NCBI GenBank assembly: GCA_002376845.1
Contig: DFOS01000007.1
Span: 62,001-126,000 of the forward strand
Direction of reading: 5' to 3'
From: Bdellovibrionaceae bacterium UBA3535
GTDB taxonomy: Bacteria > Bdellovibrionota > Bdellovibrionia > Bdellovibrionales > UBA840
DNA: 64,000 nt
Below, piece by piece: positions 16,016 to 23,562 of this stretch. Both the position numbers and the translations under genes were made by a program. The notes below the pieces were generated by a model that saw only the letters and a program-made list of their open reading frames with translations, ran no database searches and had not been told where the DNA came from. Numbering within the stretch: position 1 is the first letter of the stretch; every line of letters begins with the position of its first letter.

Positions 16016-16867
16016 TTAACGAAAATCCACTTGCGACTTGATGTAGCGTGTGACCAGATCCACCTCTGAATCCAGTCGAAATTCTATATGATAGTGATTG
16101 TCATGCCCTGCCACTTGGCGGAATAGTACTGGATTGCCGGCATCTTGCCTCTCTTGAATGATGCTTTTTACCACTGAATCCTCGTGCAAACGGGGATCAT
16201 TAAAGAAGACCACCGTAACATCCTTATGTGCTAATAGAAATCGAGTAAACCTTAGATTCATTTGGTAATCATAGACAGAGTCTCTCCATGTCATGGGACG
16301 CGTGGCAGGAAAGGGACGAATGTCCATCACCGTACCAGATCGATGACGACAATGACGGTCATGTTTCTCCCCCGAGTGCAAAGTAAGTGAAGTTAAGGTC
16401 AATGGCACATTCAACTCTTGCTTGGTAAAACGAGTGATTTCATTAAGTCGCTTCATCAACTCGGTGGTTAGGTAGACTTCATAGGGGGTGGTGTCCTCGG
16501 GGTATTCCTCAAAAAACGGCACATAGCGTTTTTGGTTTCCAAAGGGCAGCAAACGAAGATCTCCGTAGATTTTCTCATAAACCAGGCGAGCAATTCCAAA
16601 ATGCGCATAGGACTCCGTATTGGAACAGGATTTCCACCCCGGCACACTAGCAATTTTTTTCACCTCTTGCCAAAATTCTTCATCTTCTAAAAAATCATAA
16701 TTGGGTTTATTGACTACGGTATCTTGATTCAATTCGGGTAAATCCTGAAAGAAGACATCATCCGACTCGGAACCACTCTCCAAACTACCCTCGGAGCTCA
16801 ATTGCATAGGCTGCATACCCGGGGAACAAGCCAATAAAAAAAAGACGAACCACCAAATCCTTCGCAC
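16016..16867 (-). CDS. MepA-like (LAS-fold) zinc peptidase lipoprotein
   Basis: 283 residues from a GTG start. The signal sequence ends in FLLAC, a lipobox. The C-terminal half carries zinc-peptidase signatures: HRSGTVMDIRPF (His-x6-Asp) and, near the end, GHDNHYHIEFR (His-x-His). These are equivalent to the metal ligands of penicillin-insensitive murein endopeptidase MepA (M74) and related D-Ala-D-Ala peptidases. I infer a periplasmic or outer-membrane peptidoglycan hydrolase. The N-terminal 100 residues, rich in Ser and acidic residues, are not recognised. It faces rpsI convergently and lies downstream of an M23 peptidase gene on the same strand, 134 nt away. Confidence 0.7.
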   Translation of the reverse strand: MRRIWWFVFFLLACSPGMQPMQLSSEGSLESGSESDDVFFQDLPELNQDTVVNKPNYDFLEDEEFWQEVKKIASVPGWKSCSNTESYAHFGIARLVYEKIYGDLRLLPFGNQKRYVPFFEEYPEDTTPYEVYLTTELMKRLNEITRFTKQELNVPLTLTSLTLHSGEKHDRHCRHRSGTVMDIRPFPATRPMTWRDSVYDYQMNLRFTRFLLAHKDVTVVFFNDPRLHEDSVVKSIIQERQDAGNPVLFRQVAGHDNHYHIEFRLDSEVDLVTRYIKSQVDFR

Positions 16868-17001
16868 CCTATTATTTTAGCGAAAAAAAAGAATTATTAT
16901 GTTCATTTCCCAAGAATTGGCTCTAATTCTAGACAAAGGTATACGGGTTTTATAGCTGAAATGGCTAGAAATCTTAGCGAACGTAGTGAATACGAGCTAG
17001 A

Positions 17002-18006
17002 CTAGTACTCACTCAAAATAAAGTTAGCCGGGTCCACGGGCACGCCATTTTTTCTAACTTCGTAATGAACGTGCGGCGCAGTAGCACGCCCTGTATCACC
17101 AATGCGTCCAATGATATCTCCACGCTTGACCTTCTGGCCCACCTTCACATCAATGGCAGAGGCATGGCCATAACGAGTGGTGACGCCGTAACCATGATCC
17201 ACAGATATTAACTTGCCGTAGCCAGACTCAAAGGCTGCGTAGGAGACGATACCGTCAGCTGCGGCATAAATCGGTGAACCATAAGGCGCGGCAATATCAA
17301 TCCCCTTGTGCATCATCAAGCGACCGGTAAAGGGAGACTTTCTATAGCCAAAGCGGGAGGTAAACCAACCTCTTGTCGGACGTATCGCAGGAGTAGCTCG
17401 AAGCAGACTTTTGCGATTTCCTAGCTTTTCCCAAAGCTTAATAATGTTTTGCTCACGCAAGGTGGCCTGCTTGGTTAACTTATCAATCTTCACCGAAACC
17501 TTGGCGTAGTTTTCTGTGTCCTTAGCAAAGACTTCATCACCGTCGGTAGCCAATGGCGCTTTTTGAAAAAAGACTGAGTCCTTCACTCCCAATAAGCTAG
17601 CTGGCTTTCGCTCGTCCATATGTTCATTCATTTCGTAAACTGCTTGCCCTGCATTGGGGATGGGTCCCATTGCCAAGCGCATGATATTTTCTTCATCGGC
17701 AGGGCCGGTTATCAAGCGAAGCTTTGTTGCGTATACCGAGATTCTCTCTAGGCCTTTTTCCAATTCATCCAACTTAGTTTTTACCACACTGAATTGATTT
17801 TTAAGATGTAGGTTTTCCGCCTTTAAACGTTTGTTCTCCACACTTTGAAATAGCAATCCGACATAATCCACAAAAGCCGTAGCTCCAAGCACAGCAAAAA
17901 TGAATACCAAGGTAGCGGCAAGCTTCATCCATGCGGCAGAGATCACCATTTTTTTGGTTTTGGCTTTGTGGTCACTAGCTATGATTACGGTATAGTTTTT
18001 TTTCAT
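17002..18006 (-). CDS. M23 (LytM) peptidase with membrane anchor and coiled coil
   Basis: 334 residues from the ATG at 18006, which has AGGG 5 nt upstream; a GTG two codons earlier is too close to that site. One membrane helix at about 25-48, a coiled coil at about 55-95, and a C-terminal M23 domain (about 205-330) with HKGIDIA and HVHYE supplying zinc ligands. All expected catalytic residues are present, so it should cleave peptide cross-links, probably glycine- or DAP-containing. TTGACG and TATAGC boxes, 16 nt apart (18056-18083), are a possible housekeeping promoter. PP2C lies just upstream on the same strand. Confidence 0.88.
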   Translation of the reverse strand: MKKNYTVIIASDHKAKTKKMVISAAWMKLAATLVFIFAVLGATAFVDYVGLLFQSVENKRLKAENLHLKNQFSVVKTKLDELEKGLERISVYATKLRLITGPADEENIMRLAMGPIPNAGQAVYEMNEHMDERKPASLLGVKDSVFFQKAPLATDGDEVFAKDTENYAKVSVKIDKLTKQATLREQNIIKLWEKLGNRKSLLRATPAIRPTRGWFTSRFGYRKSPFTGRLMMHKGIDIAAPYGSPIYAAADGIVSYAAFESGYGKLISVDHGYGVTTRYGHASAIDVKVGQKVKRGDIIGRIGDTGRATAPHVHYEVRKNGVPVDPANFILSEY

Positions 18007-18088
18007 TCCCACCCTAACAATGAGGAGTAATTATGCATATTTAGTGCATTATCAGGCTATATCATTTTATCAATTTGCGTCAATGGGC

Positions 18089-18811
18089 TTAGGAAGAGAC
18101 TTCTACAGAAAAGGCCACCACGGAGACATTATCATCTCCACCGGCCTCTTTTGCTTTGTTAATCATCATTTCTGGCCATTTTTCCAGGGGGTGGTCTCGG
18201 CAAACTTGTAATATTTCCTCATTGGATATGAGCCCGTGAAGCCCATCTGAGCACAAAATATAGGACTCATTCGAATCAATGTCGCGCTCTAAAAAATCAT
18301 TTTCCACCACGCGCTCAAAACCAACACTTCGAGTGATAACATTCTTTCCCTCAAAATGATCGGCATTATCTTCTTCAATCAAACCGGCCCTAACTTGCTC
18401 ATTCAACAAGGAATGATCATCGGTAATTTGCCAAAGTCGGTTGTTCTTAAACATATAAACTCGAGAATCCCCTACGTTACCAAAATAGACTTTGGTATCC
18501 CGTAAAAAGGCCAAAACCAATGTCGTACCCATACCACTTAGACTTTGGTCAATTTGACTTTCATCATAGACCTTTTCACAGGCCCGTCGGTACATTTCTT
18601 TGGTAAGAGCCCTAGGGTCCATATTCTGGTTGGCACGAAAAAAATCTTCTGCAACCTTCAGGCTCATCTGAGAAGCTACTTCCCCACCCTTATGTCCACC
18701 CATTCCATCGGCTACCGCATAGAGATGAATGTCCTCTGCAACCAGAATGGCATCTTGATTGTTTTTTCTTTTCAACCCTATATCGGTCTGTCCGTAGGCT
18801 TTCACTTGCAT
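18089..18811 (-). CDS. PP2C-type protein Ser/Thr phosphatase
   Basis: 240 residues, compact single-domain bacterial PPM phosphatase like Stp/PrpC. Motifs in order: DIGLKRKNNQDA, ADGMGGHKGGEVAS (metal-binding Asp and Gly), GTTLVLAFL-type segment, VGDSRVYMF, ITDDHSLLNEQVRAG, LCSDGLHGLI, GGDDNVSVVAF. All metal ligands are intact, unlike the PP2C-like protein at 2349-3005. It likely reverses Ser/Thr phosphorylation of cytosolic targets, perhaps including FHA-bound ones. No kinase gene is in the window. Confidence 0.93.
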   Translation of the reverse strand: MQVKAYGQTDIGLKRKNNQDAILVAEDIHLYAVADGMGGHKGGEVASQMSLKVAEDFFRANQNMDPRALTKEMYRRACEKVYDESQIDQSLSGMGTTLVLAFLRDTKVYFGNVGDSRVYMFKNNRLWQITDDHSLLNEQVRAGLIEEDNADHFEGKNVITRSVGFERVVENDFLERDIDSNESYILCSDGLHGLISNEEILQVCRDHPLEKWPEMMINKAKEAGGDDNVSVVAFSVEVSS

Positions 18812-18902
18812 GCTTTAAGTCTAGAAGAAAGTCGGTAAAAATGCATCGCTTTTTTCATTTCTCTACTTAAGAGCTGGGCAATTTTTTCCGAAAACCTTAG
18901 TA

Positions 18903-19730
18903 ATGAAGAAGCTAAATCAAAGGCCCTACTCCTATCTAATTTTATCTCTGCTTTTTCATGGTCTATGGCTATGGTTGATTTCTTTAAATTTTAGCCTCCC
19001 CACAGAAGACAGCTCGTCAACAAAGTTCGTAGAAATCGAATATATTAGCCAAGAGGAATTGCAGCAAATCGTAGAGCAAGACCAAAAATCCATCAATGAA
19101 AGTGAACCAGAAAAAGCCTCCTACCTTAGTGCTAAGAACCAGAGTGTAAAGGAGGAAACCAAGGCCGCCAATACGGGAAGGTTCAACAATCAAATACAGA
19201 TAGCAAAATCTAGTAGTAGCTCCAACAAACAGACAAAAAAAGCCTTACCAAAACTTAAGGATTTGACCCCAGATACAGGTTGGTTTGCAGAAAAAGAAGA
19301 ACAACAAAAAAGCGCTGACAGCCAGGTAAGTCAAATGGCAAGGAGCTCCGACTACCTAAAAGATGTAAAGGAAGGAGCTCAAACAATTTTAAATACCCGC
19401 GAGTATAAGTATTATTCTTATTACACACGTATTCGCAGGCAACTGCAGAGTTATTGGGAGCCCTCCATCAAAAAGAAGTTTCTACACCTACTTAAACAAG
19501 GCAGAGCCCCCGCCTCAAGAGAGGACAAGAAAACTCGCGTATTGATCACATTAAATCAACAGGGCAATCTCATGAAAGTACAGCTTTTGGAGGAGTCCGG
19601 CGTAAGAGATCTTGATGATGCGGCCATAGAAGCCTTTCAGGATGCAGCCCCTTTTCCGAACCCACCTGAGGGAATTATGGAAACTGACGGTACGGTTAAA
19701 ATACGCTGGGATTTTGTTGTAGAAGCTTAA
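18903..19730 (+). CDS. TonB-like energy transducer
   Basis: 275 residues. A short cytoplasmic tail, a membrane helix at about 9-30 (YLILSLLFHGLWLWLISL, with the His typical of TonB), a long polar Ser/Lys/Gln linker instead of the Pro-rich one of enteric TonB, and a C-terminal TonB domain (about 165-275) reading YYTRIRRQLQSYWEP...VLITLNQQGNLMKVQLLEESGVRDLDDAAIEAF. This domain binds TonB boxes or acts as TolA. It is far from exbBD in the window but could work with them. The last 35 bp overlap the convergent 67-aa gene. Confidence 0.8.
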   Translation: MKKLNQRPYSYLILSLLFHGLWLWLISLNFSLPTEDSSSTKFVEIEYISQEELQQIVEQDQKSINESEPEKASYLSAKNQSVKEETKAANTGRFNNQIQIAKSSSSSNKQTKKALPKLKDLTPDTGWFAEKEEQQKSADSQVSQMARSSDYLKDVKEGAQTILNTREYKYYSYYTRIRRQLQSYWEPSIKKKFLHLLKQGRAPASREDKKTRVLITLNQQGNLMKVQLLEESGVRDLDDAAIEAFQDAAPFPNPPEGIMETDGTVKIRWDFVVEA

Positions 19731-19899
19731 ACTCGAGGGGCCGAATTTTGGTCACCTGTACACGAACCAATTCCTCATTTTTATAACGCTTGCTACTTTG
19801 ATTTACTACGCGGATAAGCGAGCCTTGAAAACTCAGAATAATGGAGCCATCTTCTAGAACCTCCACAACCTTTGCTTTGTAAATTTCATGTAAATTCAT
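19696..19899 (-). CDS. Small hypothetical protein, beta-barrel-like
   Basis: 67 residues. The ATG overlaps the stop of the DUF2802-like gene (ATGA), which strongly suggests real translation. The sequence KVVEVLEDGSIILSFQGSLIRVVN resembles a short OB- or FliK-C-terminal-like beta sheet, alternating hydrophobic and polar residues; this is a resemblance only. Its 3' end overlaps convergent tonB by 35 bp. Function unknown; co-expression with the upstream gene is inferred. Confidence 0.55.
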   Translation of the reverse strand: MNLHEIYKAKVVEVLEDGSIILSFQGSLIRVVNQSSKRYKNEELVRVQVTKIRPLEFKLLQQNPSVF

Positions 19900-20585
19900 G
19901 ACAGAGTATCAAGAACTGCCTTTTGAGTTTGCTCTTCCAATTGATCTTGCTCTTCTTGCAAATGTGCAGCTTCCTCACTTATATTTGCCTGACGAAATTT
20001 TTCCCCTAAGTTTTTTAATTCGTCATAGTGGGTCTGACTGAAGACCTCCGAATAGTCTCTCTTGGTTTTTTGCTTCGCCCATTGCGGCAAGTTCTCTTCA
20101 GAAAACATTAGGCGATCCTTATTAACTTTCGCTATAAAATCAATTTCTGCGGGGCTAAGATCCACTTTTTGTGCGATCTCCTCCCTACTCATCCCTTTAT
20201 GAGCCATGATCGCTGCATCAATGTATTTTTGTGAGTTTTGTCTATCTACGATTTGGTCATGCGGCAATTGATCTTGAAAGATTTCGGCGGCCTCAAAGGT
20301 TTCTTTCATAGCTAGTTGAATCTTTGCCAGCTGCTCCTCCGAATTAAAAACTGCCTGTTCCACTTCTTTGGATTTTCTTTCGATGATATTACACAAGTCT
20401 TTTACCTGCCGGTCTGTGCGATCCGAAAGGTCTTCTAATATGGAAATTTTTGTTTGTAGAACTTGTAGGCCCTTGCTAAGCCGAGGATCTTCTTGTGGTT
20501 CTTTCTGGATTCTGACCCATAAGACAAAAAGAAATACTACCAACAATAAATTGAATAAAATTTGAATTAATACCCAAACAGACAT
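19896..20585 (-). CDS. DUF2802-like membrane-anchored protein
   Basis: 229 residues. One N-terminal membrane helix (about 4-24), a long coiled coil (about 35-105), then a small helical unit QKYIDAAIMAHKGMSREEIAQKVDLSPAEIDFIAKV at about 120-155. That unit matches the DUF2802 pattern: a helix-turn-helix-like segment known mainly from flagellar and chemotaxis loci of Gammaproteobacteria. The C-terminus is Glu/Gln-rich. It overlaps the following 67-aa gene by 4 bp. Topology suggests a cytosolic coiled coil tethered to the inner membrane. The flagellar association is by family recollection, not local context. Confidence 0.6.
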   Translation of the reverse strand: MSVWVLIQILFNLLLVVFLFVLWVRIQKEPQEDPRLSKGLQVLQTKISILEDLSDRTDRQVKDLCNIIERKSKEVEQAVFNSEEQLAKIQLAMKETFEAAEIFQDQLPHDQIVDRQNSQKYIDAAIMAHKGMSREEIAQKVDLSPAEIDFIAKVNKDRLMFSEENLPQWAKQKTKRDYSEVFSQTHYDELKNLGEKFRQANISEEAAHLQEEQDQLEEQTQKAVLDTLS

Positions 20586-20626
20586 ACTTTATTTTAGCTG
20601 TCTGTCCGGGCTTAAGAAAATAGAAG

Positions 20627-20654
20627 TCAAAAAGACTAGCTCTATGTCTAGCTA
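20627..20654 (-). terminator. Weak intrinsic terminator after the aminotransferase
   Basis: The minus strand has TAGCT and AGCTA arms around an 8-nt loop, then GTCTTTTT. The stem includes the stop codon and is AT-rich, so the call is tentative. Confidence 0.35.
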
Positions 20655-21844
20655 AGTTTTGCTATAAACGACTTTAAGCGCTCACTGGCTGCCGTTAAGG
20701 TTTCTTCTTTTACCGCAAAACTCATCCTTAAGTAGCCATCAATACCGAATTCCTTACCAGGCACTGCCACCAAATTTTCACTTTCTAGCAAGAGATTGGA
20801 GAAATCTCCAGAATCTTGGATTTTTTTACCTTCAAAACTTTTGCCAAGAAAGGCATTGATACCGACCCAAAAATAAAAAGTGCCATCAGGCTCGTGCACT
20901 TCCAAACCAGGAATATCTCTTAGCAAGGCGGCAAAATGATCCTTTCTTTTCTCCAAAGATTTTACGGACTCTCGCACCAGCTCTTGCGCCTCCTTAATGG
21001 CAACCACACTCGCAATTTGTGAAAAAGTGGCGGCACAGCTTACCGTTTGTGACTGATAAGAGCTCATGGCCTTAATCAAATTGGTAGGTCCAACGGCCCA
21101 GCCCACACGCCAACCTGTCATGGCGTAGGACTTTGAGGCTCCATCAATCATCACGGTTCGCTCAAACAATTCTGGGCAAACTTGCAACAAGTGCGGAGCA
21201 CGTGGCGTCGAGAACACCAGACGAGAATATATATCATCGGTAAGAATCCATGTGTCAGGATATTTTTTTAGAACTGCTCCCAAAGCCGCTAACTCATCTT
21301 TGGAATACATCATACCGCTAGGATTGGAAGGGGAATTCATAAGTATTAAGCGCAGTCCCTTCTTTAGGGCGTCTTCCAATTCGCTGGGGATCAATTTAAA
21401 ACGATTCGCAGCTTGGGTTTGAATAAATACTGGCTCTCCCTCGCATAATTCTGCCATGGTTGGGTAGGAAACCCAATAAGGACATGGTATGCCAACCTTA
21501 TCCCCCTTATCAAGAATACAAGCCAACGCCGCAAATATCGAATACTTGGCACCACTTGTTACACTGACATTTTCTACCGCTAAGGATTTATCCAAAAAGC
21601 TGGTCATATCTTCCACGATAGCTTGCCTAAGCTCTGGATTCCCCGCCGCTGGCGAATACTTTGTTTGACCGTTTTCAATCGCAGCAATTCCTGCATTGGC
21701 GATTGGCTCTAGAGTGGTCCAATCTGGCTCGCCAACACTTAAAGCGATCACGTCCTTACCTTGCGCTTTTAACTCTTTTGCTTTTGCAGCTAGAGCTAAT
21801 GTGGGAGATGGTTTCATTTTATCAACACGACTACTGAGTTTCAT
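20648..21844 (-). CDS. Aspartate aminotransferase, class I PLP
   Basis: 398 residues, typical length. Family motifs: SVGEPDWTT at the N-terminus, MNSPSNPSGMMYS (binding the PLP pyridine region), TDDIYSRLVF, and the PLP lysine in DGASKSYAMTGWRVGWAVGP. The SKS-x-AMTGWR pattern belongs to subfamily Ib aspartate aminotransferases, which transfer the amino group between aspartate and 2-oxoglutarate. The start overlaps coaD by 14 bp, so both are in one transcript. Confidence 0.92.
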   Translation of the reverse strand: MKLSSRVDKMKPSPTLALAAKAKELKAQGKDVIALSVGEPDWTTLEPIANAGIAAIENGQTKYSPAAGNPELRQAIVEDMTSFLDKSLAVENVSVTSGAKYSIFAALACILDKGDKVGIPCPYWVSYPTMAELCEGEPVFIQTQAANRFKLIPSELEDALKKGLRLILMNSPSNPSGMMYSKDELAALGAVLKKYPDTWILTDDIYSRLVFSTPRAPHLLQVCPELFERTVMIDGASKSYAMTGWRVGWAVGPTNLIKAMSSYQSQTVSCAATFSQIASVVAIKEAQELVRESVKSLEKRKDHFAALLRDIPGLEVHEPDGTFYFWVGINAFLGKSFEGKKIQDSGDFSNLLLESENLVAVPGKEFGIDGYLRMSFAVKEETLTAASERLKSFIAKLS

Positions 21845-22322
21845 AGGACCTCACTTTTTCTAAAGTTGCTTTCAATATATTTTCAGGGACAAAGGAGCTA
21901 ATGTCACCCCCAAGACTCGCCACCTCTTTTACCAAGGAGGAGGACACGCTACTTAAGTGGGAGGCGGCAAAAAAGAAAATAGTTTCTAATTGATGATTTA
22001 AATTGCGATTCATTACATCCATGGATTTTTCATATTCCATGTCCATATACGTTCGGATGCCACGAATGACGTAGGTGGCATTCAAATCTTTGGCTACATG
22101 CGCGGTTAAGCCAGGGTTGGTAACCACCTCCACGCTCTTGTAAGGCAAACATTCCTTAATTAAGCTCTGACGTTCTTCAAGACTGAATAGATAAGATTTA
22201 CGAGAAGACTCGGAAATACAAACAAATATTTTATCAAACAATGGGAGAGCTCGATCAATGATGTCTTTATGTCCTAAAGTGAACGGGTCAAAACTCCCCG
22301 GATAAATTGCAACTTTGCTCAT
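21831..22322 (-). CDS. coaD: Phosphopantetheine adenylyltransferase
   Basis: 163 residues from the ATG two codons inside the longer frame (MSKVAIYPGSFDPFTLGH). Nucleotidyltransferase motifs are FDPFTLGH (TxGH) and, near residue 90, the RGIRTYMDMEYE segment binding 4'-phosphopantetheine. The C-terminal FVASHLSSVSS-type segment reads ASHLSSVSSSLVKEVA. It makes dephospho-CoA. It lies immediately after rsmD, the usual bacterial pairing, and overlaps the aminotransferase gene. Confidence 0.96.
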   Translation of the reverse strand: MSKVAIYPGSFDPFTLGHKDIIDRALPLFDKIFVCISESSRKSYLFSLEERQSLIKECLPYKSVEVVTNPGLTAHVAKDLNATYVIRGIRTYMDMEYEKSMDVMNRNLNHQLETIFFFAASHLSSVSSSLVKEVASLGGDISSFVPENILKATLEKVRSYETQ

Positions 22323-22324
22323 AT

Positions 22325-22860
22325 TCAACGCCTAAAAAAAGATAAGTTTTTATCACCAAATTTTCTTTGGTCATAACACTTCCAAGGTGGATATTCTAGT
22401 TGAAAGTCTTCAAACTTGCTGGTTTCAATGATTACGGTGGGAGAGCTAGAAAATTTTACTTCTGTGCTCAAAAAGCGCATAATTTTATCGCCCAATTTTT
22501 CTGTAAATGGCGGATCAATAAAAACAAAATCCACATCCAAAACCCTATTTTTTAGATATTGAAAGACATCACTTTTAACAATATGGAGGTTTTGCTCCTC
22601 CAAAAGCTTTTTATTTTTTCTAGTATTTCTATAGATTTACGGCTAGATTCTACTGCCTCCACCTGCTGCGCCCCACGCGACAAAAACTCCAATGCCACAT
22701 TGCCCGTGCCGGCAAAGAGATCTAGAACTTTTGCGTCGCTCACAGAATCGCCCAAGATATTAAACAAAGTCTCTTTTACTCGGTCTGTGGTGGGACGTAT
22801 ATGCTTTGCTTTGAATGCGACTAACCTTCGCCCCTTATATTTGCCCGCAATAATTCTCAC
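22325..22860 (-). pseudogene. rsmD: 16S rRNA m2G966 methyltransferase, single-base frameshift
   Basis: The N-terminal part (22860 down to about 22608) has MRIIAGKYKGRRL, VKETLFNILG and the SAM motif VLDLFAGTGNVALEFLSRGA. The C-terminal part lies in another frame, from about 22607 to 22325, with VDFVFIDPPF (the catalytic DPPF motif). The two join if one extra A is read in the minus-strand run A6-T-A5-G at 22607-22620. The joined protein would be about 178 residues, normal for RsmD. In the first frame, translation ends 52 nt after the run. Explanations: a real inactivating deletion, an assembly error in a homopolymer, or a -1 slip on A-AAA-AGC. Position before coaD is the standard one. It overlaps PilZ by 4 bp. 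Confidence 0.85.
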
Positions 22861-23207
22861 TTTTGACCTATGGAACTTGCAAATGAGTCGATCTGATCTT
22901 TTTGTTCCTCAGATAAAGAAACAAAGTGAAATTCCAGCAAGCGTACGACTTGCCCCTTATTTTTACCTTCACCTGTAAAAGAATCAAGACTACGAACCAG
23001 TATAACATTCGCCTCAATGCGAACATATTGCTTCGGAAGAGCAATGCTTATATGCCCCCTAGTACCAGCCGTCACTACCAAGCTTGTACTCTCAATGTAT
23101 AGACCCAGGATCTCTAGCCTACGAATTTCAACTGGTATTTTTTTTCCTGCTATAGTTAATTCTGCAGGCAATGGGTAAGCTCTCACTTTTTTTACTGACT
23201 CATTCAT
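22857..23207 (-). CDS. PilZ-like small protein
   Basis: 116 residues of beta-strand-rich sequence. The pattern (hydrophobic strands around EIRRLEILGLYIEST, then ..GTRGHISIALP..YVRIEANVILVRSLD) fits a stand-alone PilZ fold, but the canonical RxxxR and D/NxSxxG c-di-GMP motifs are not clear. It may be a non-binding PilZ protein. Its start overlaps the response-regulator gene by 8 bp, and its stop overlaps rsmD. The operon context of histidine kinase, response regulator and PilZ suggests a signalling role. Confidence 0.5.
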   Translation of the reverse strand: MNESVKKVRAYPLPAELTIAGKKIPVEIRRLEILGLYIESTSLVVTAGTRGHISIALPKQYVRIEANVILVRSLDSFTGEGKNKGQVVRLLEFHFVSLSEEQKDQIDSFASSIGQK

Positions 23208-23562
23208 CCAATATACCTTTCAAAACCTTTTGTAAATCTACTATATTCGGAAAAGGCTTCGCGATAAAGGCCATAACACCATGGTCCTGCCAAAATATTT
23301 TTTCTGTCTCCTTCTGATAAGCTGACATCACTACTATTTTAGTCCCATCCTTCAATGAACCAGCCTCTGACAGCAACTGTTTTCCATTCATACCAGGCAT
23401 AATCCAATCTACCATTACCATATCCGGCTGAAGACTTTGCCACTGAAGCAAGCCTGCTTTACCGTCCTCTGCTTCATGCACTTCATAGCCAGATTGCGAC
23501 AGGATTCTTTTTAAAGAACGTCGAATGATTTTCTCATCATCGATAACAAGGACTTTTTTCAT
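23200..23562 (-). CDS. Single-domain response regulator (CheY-like)
   Basis: 120 residues, a receiver domain only. The acidic pocket is Asp8-Asp9 and the phosphorylation site Asp52 (MVDWIMPG). The Ser/Thr switch is in VVMSAY and the conserved Lys in FIAKPF. With no output domain it must act through protein contacts. The ATG overlaps the stop of the histidine kinase, so the pair is translationally coupled, and the kinase is its probable phosphodonor. Confidence 0.93.
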   Translation of the reverse strand: MKKVLVIDDEKIIRRSLKRILSQSGYEVHEAEDGKAGLLQWQSLQPDMVMVDWIMPGMNGKQLLSEAGSLKDGTKIVVMSAYQKETEKIFWQDHGVMAFIAKPFPNIVDLQKVLKGILDE

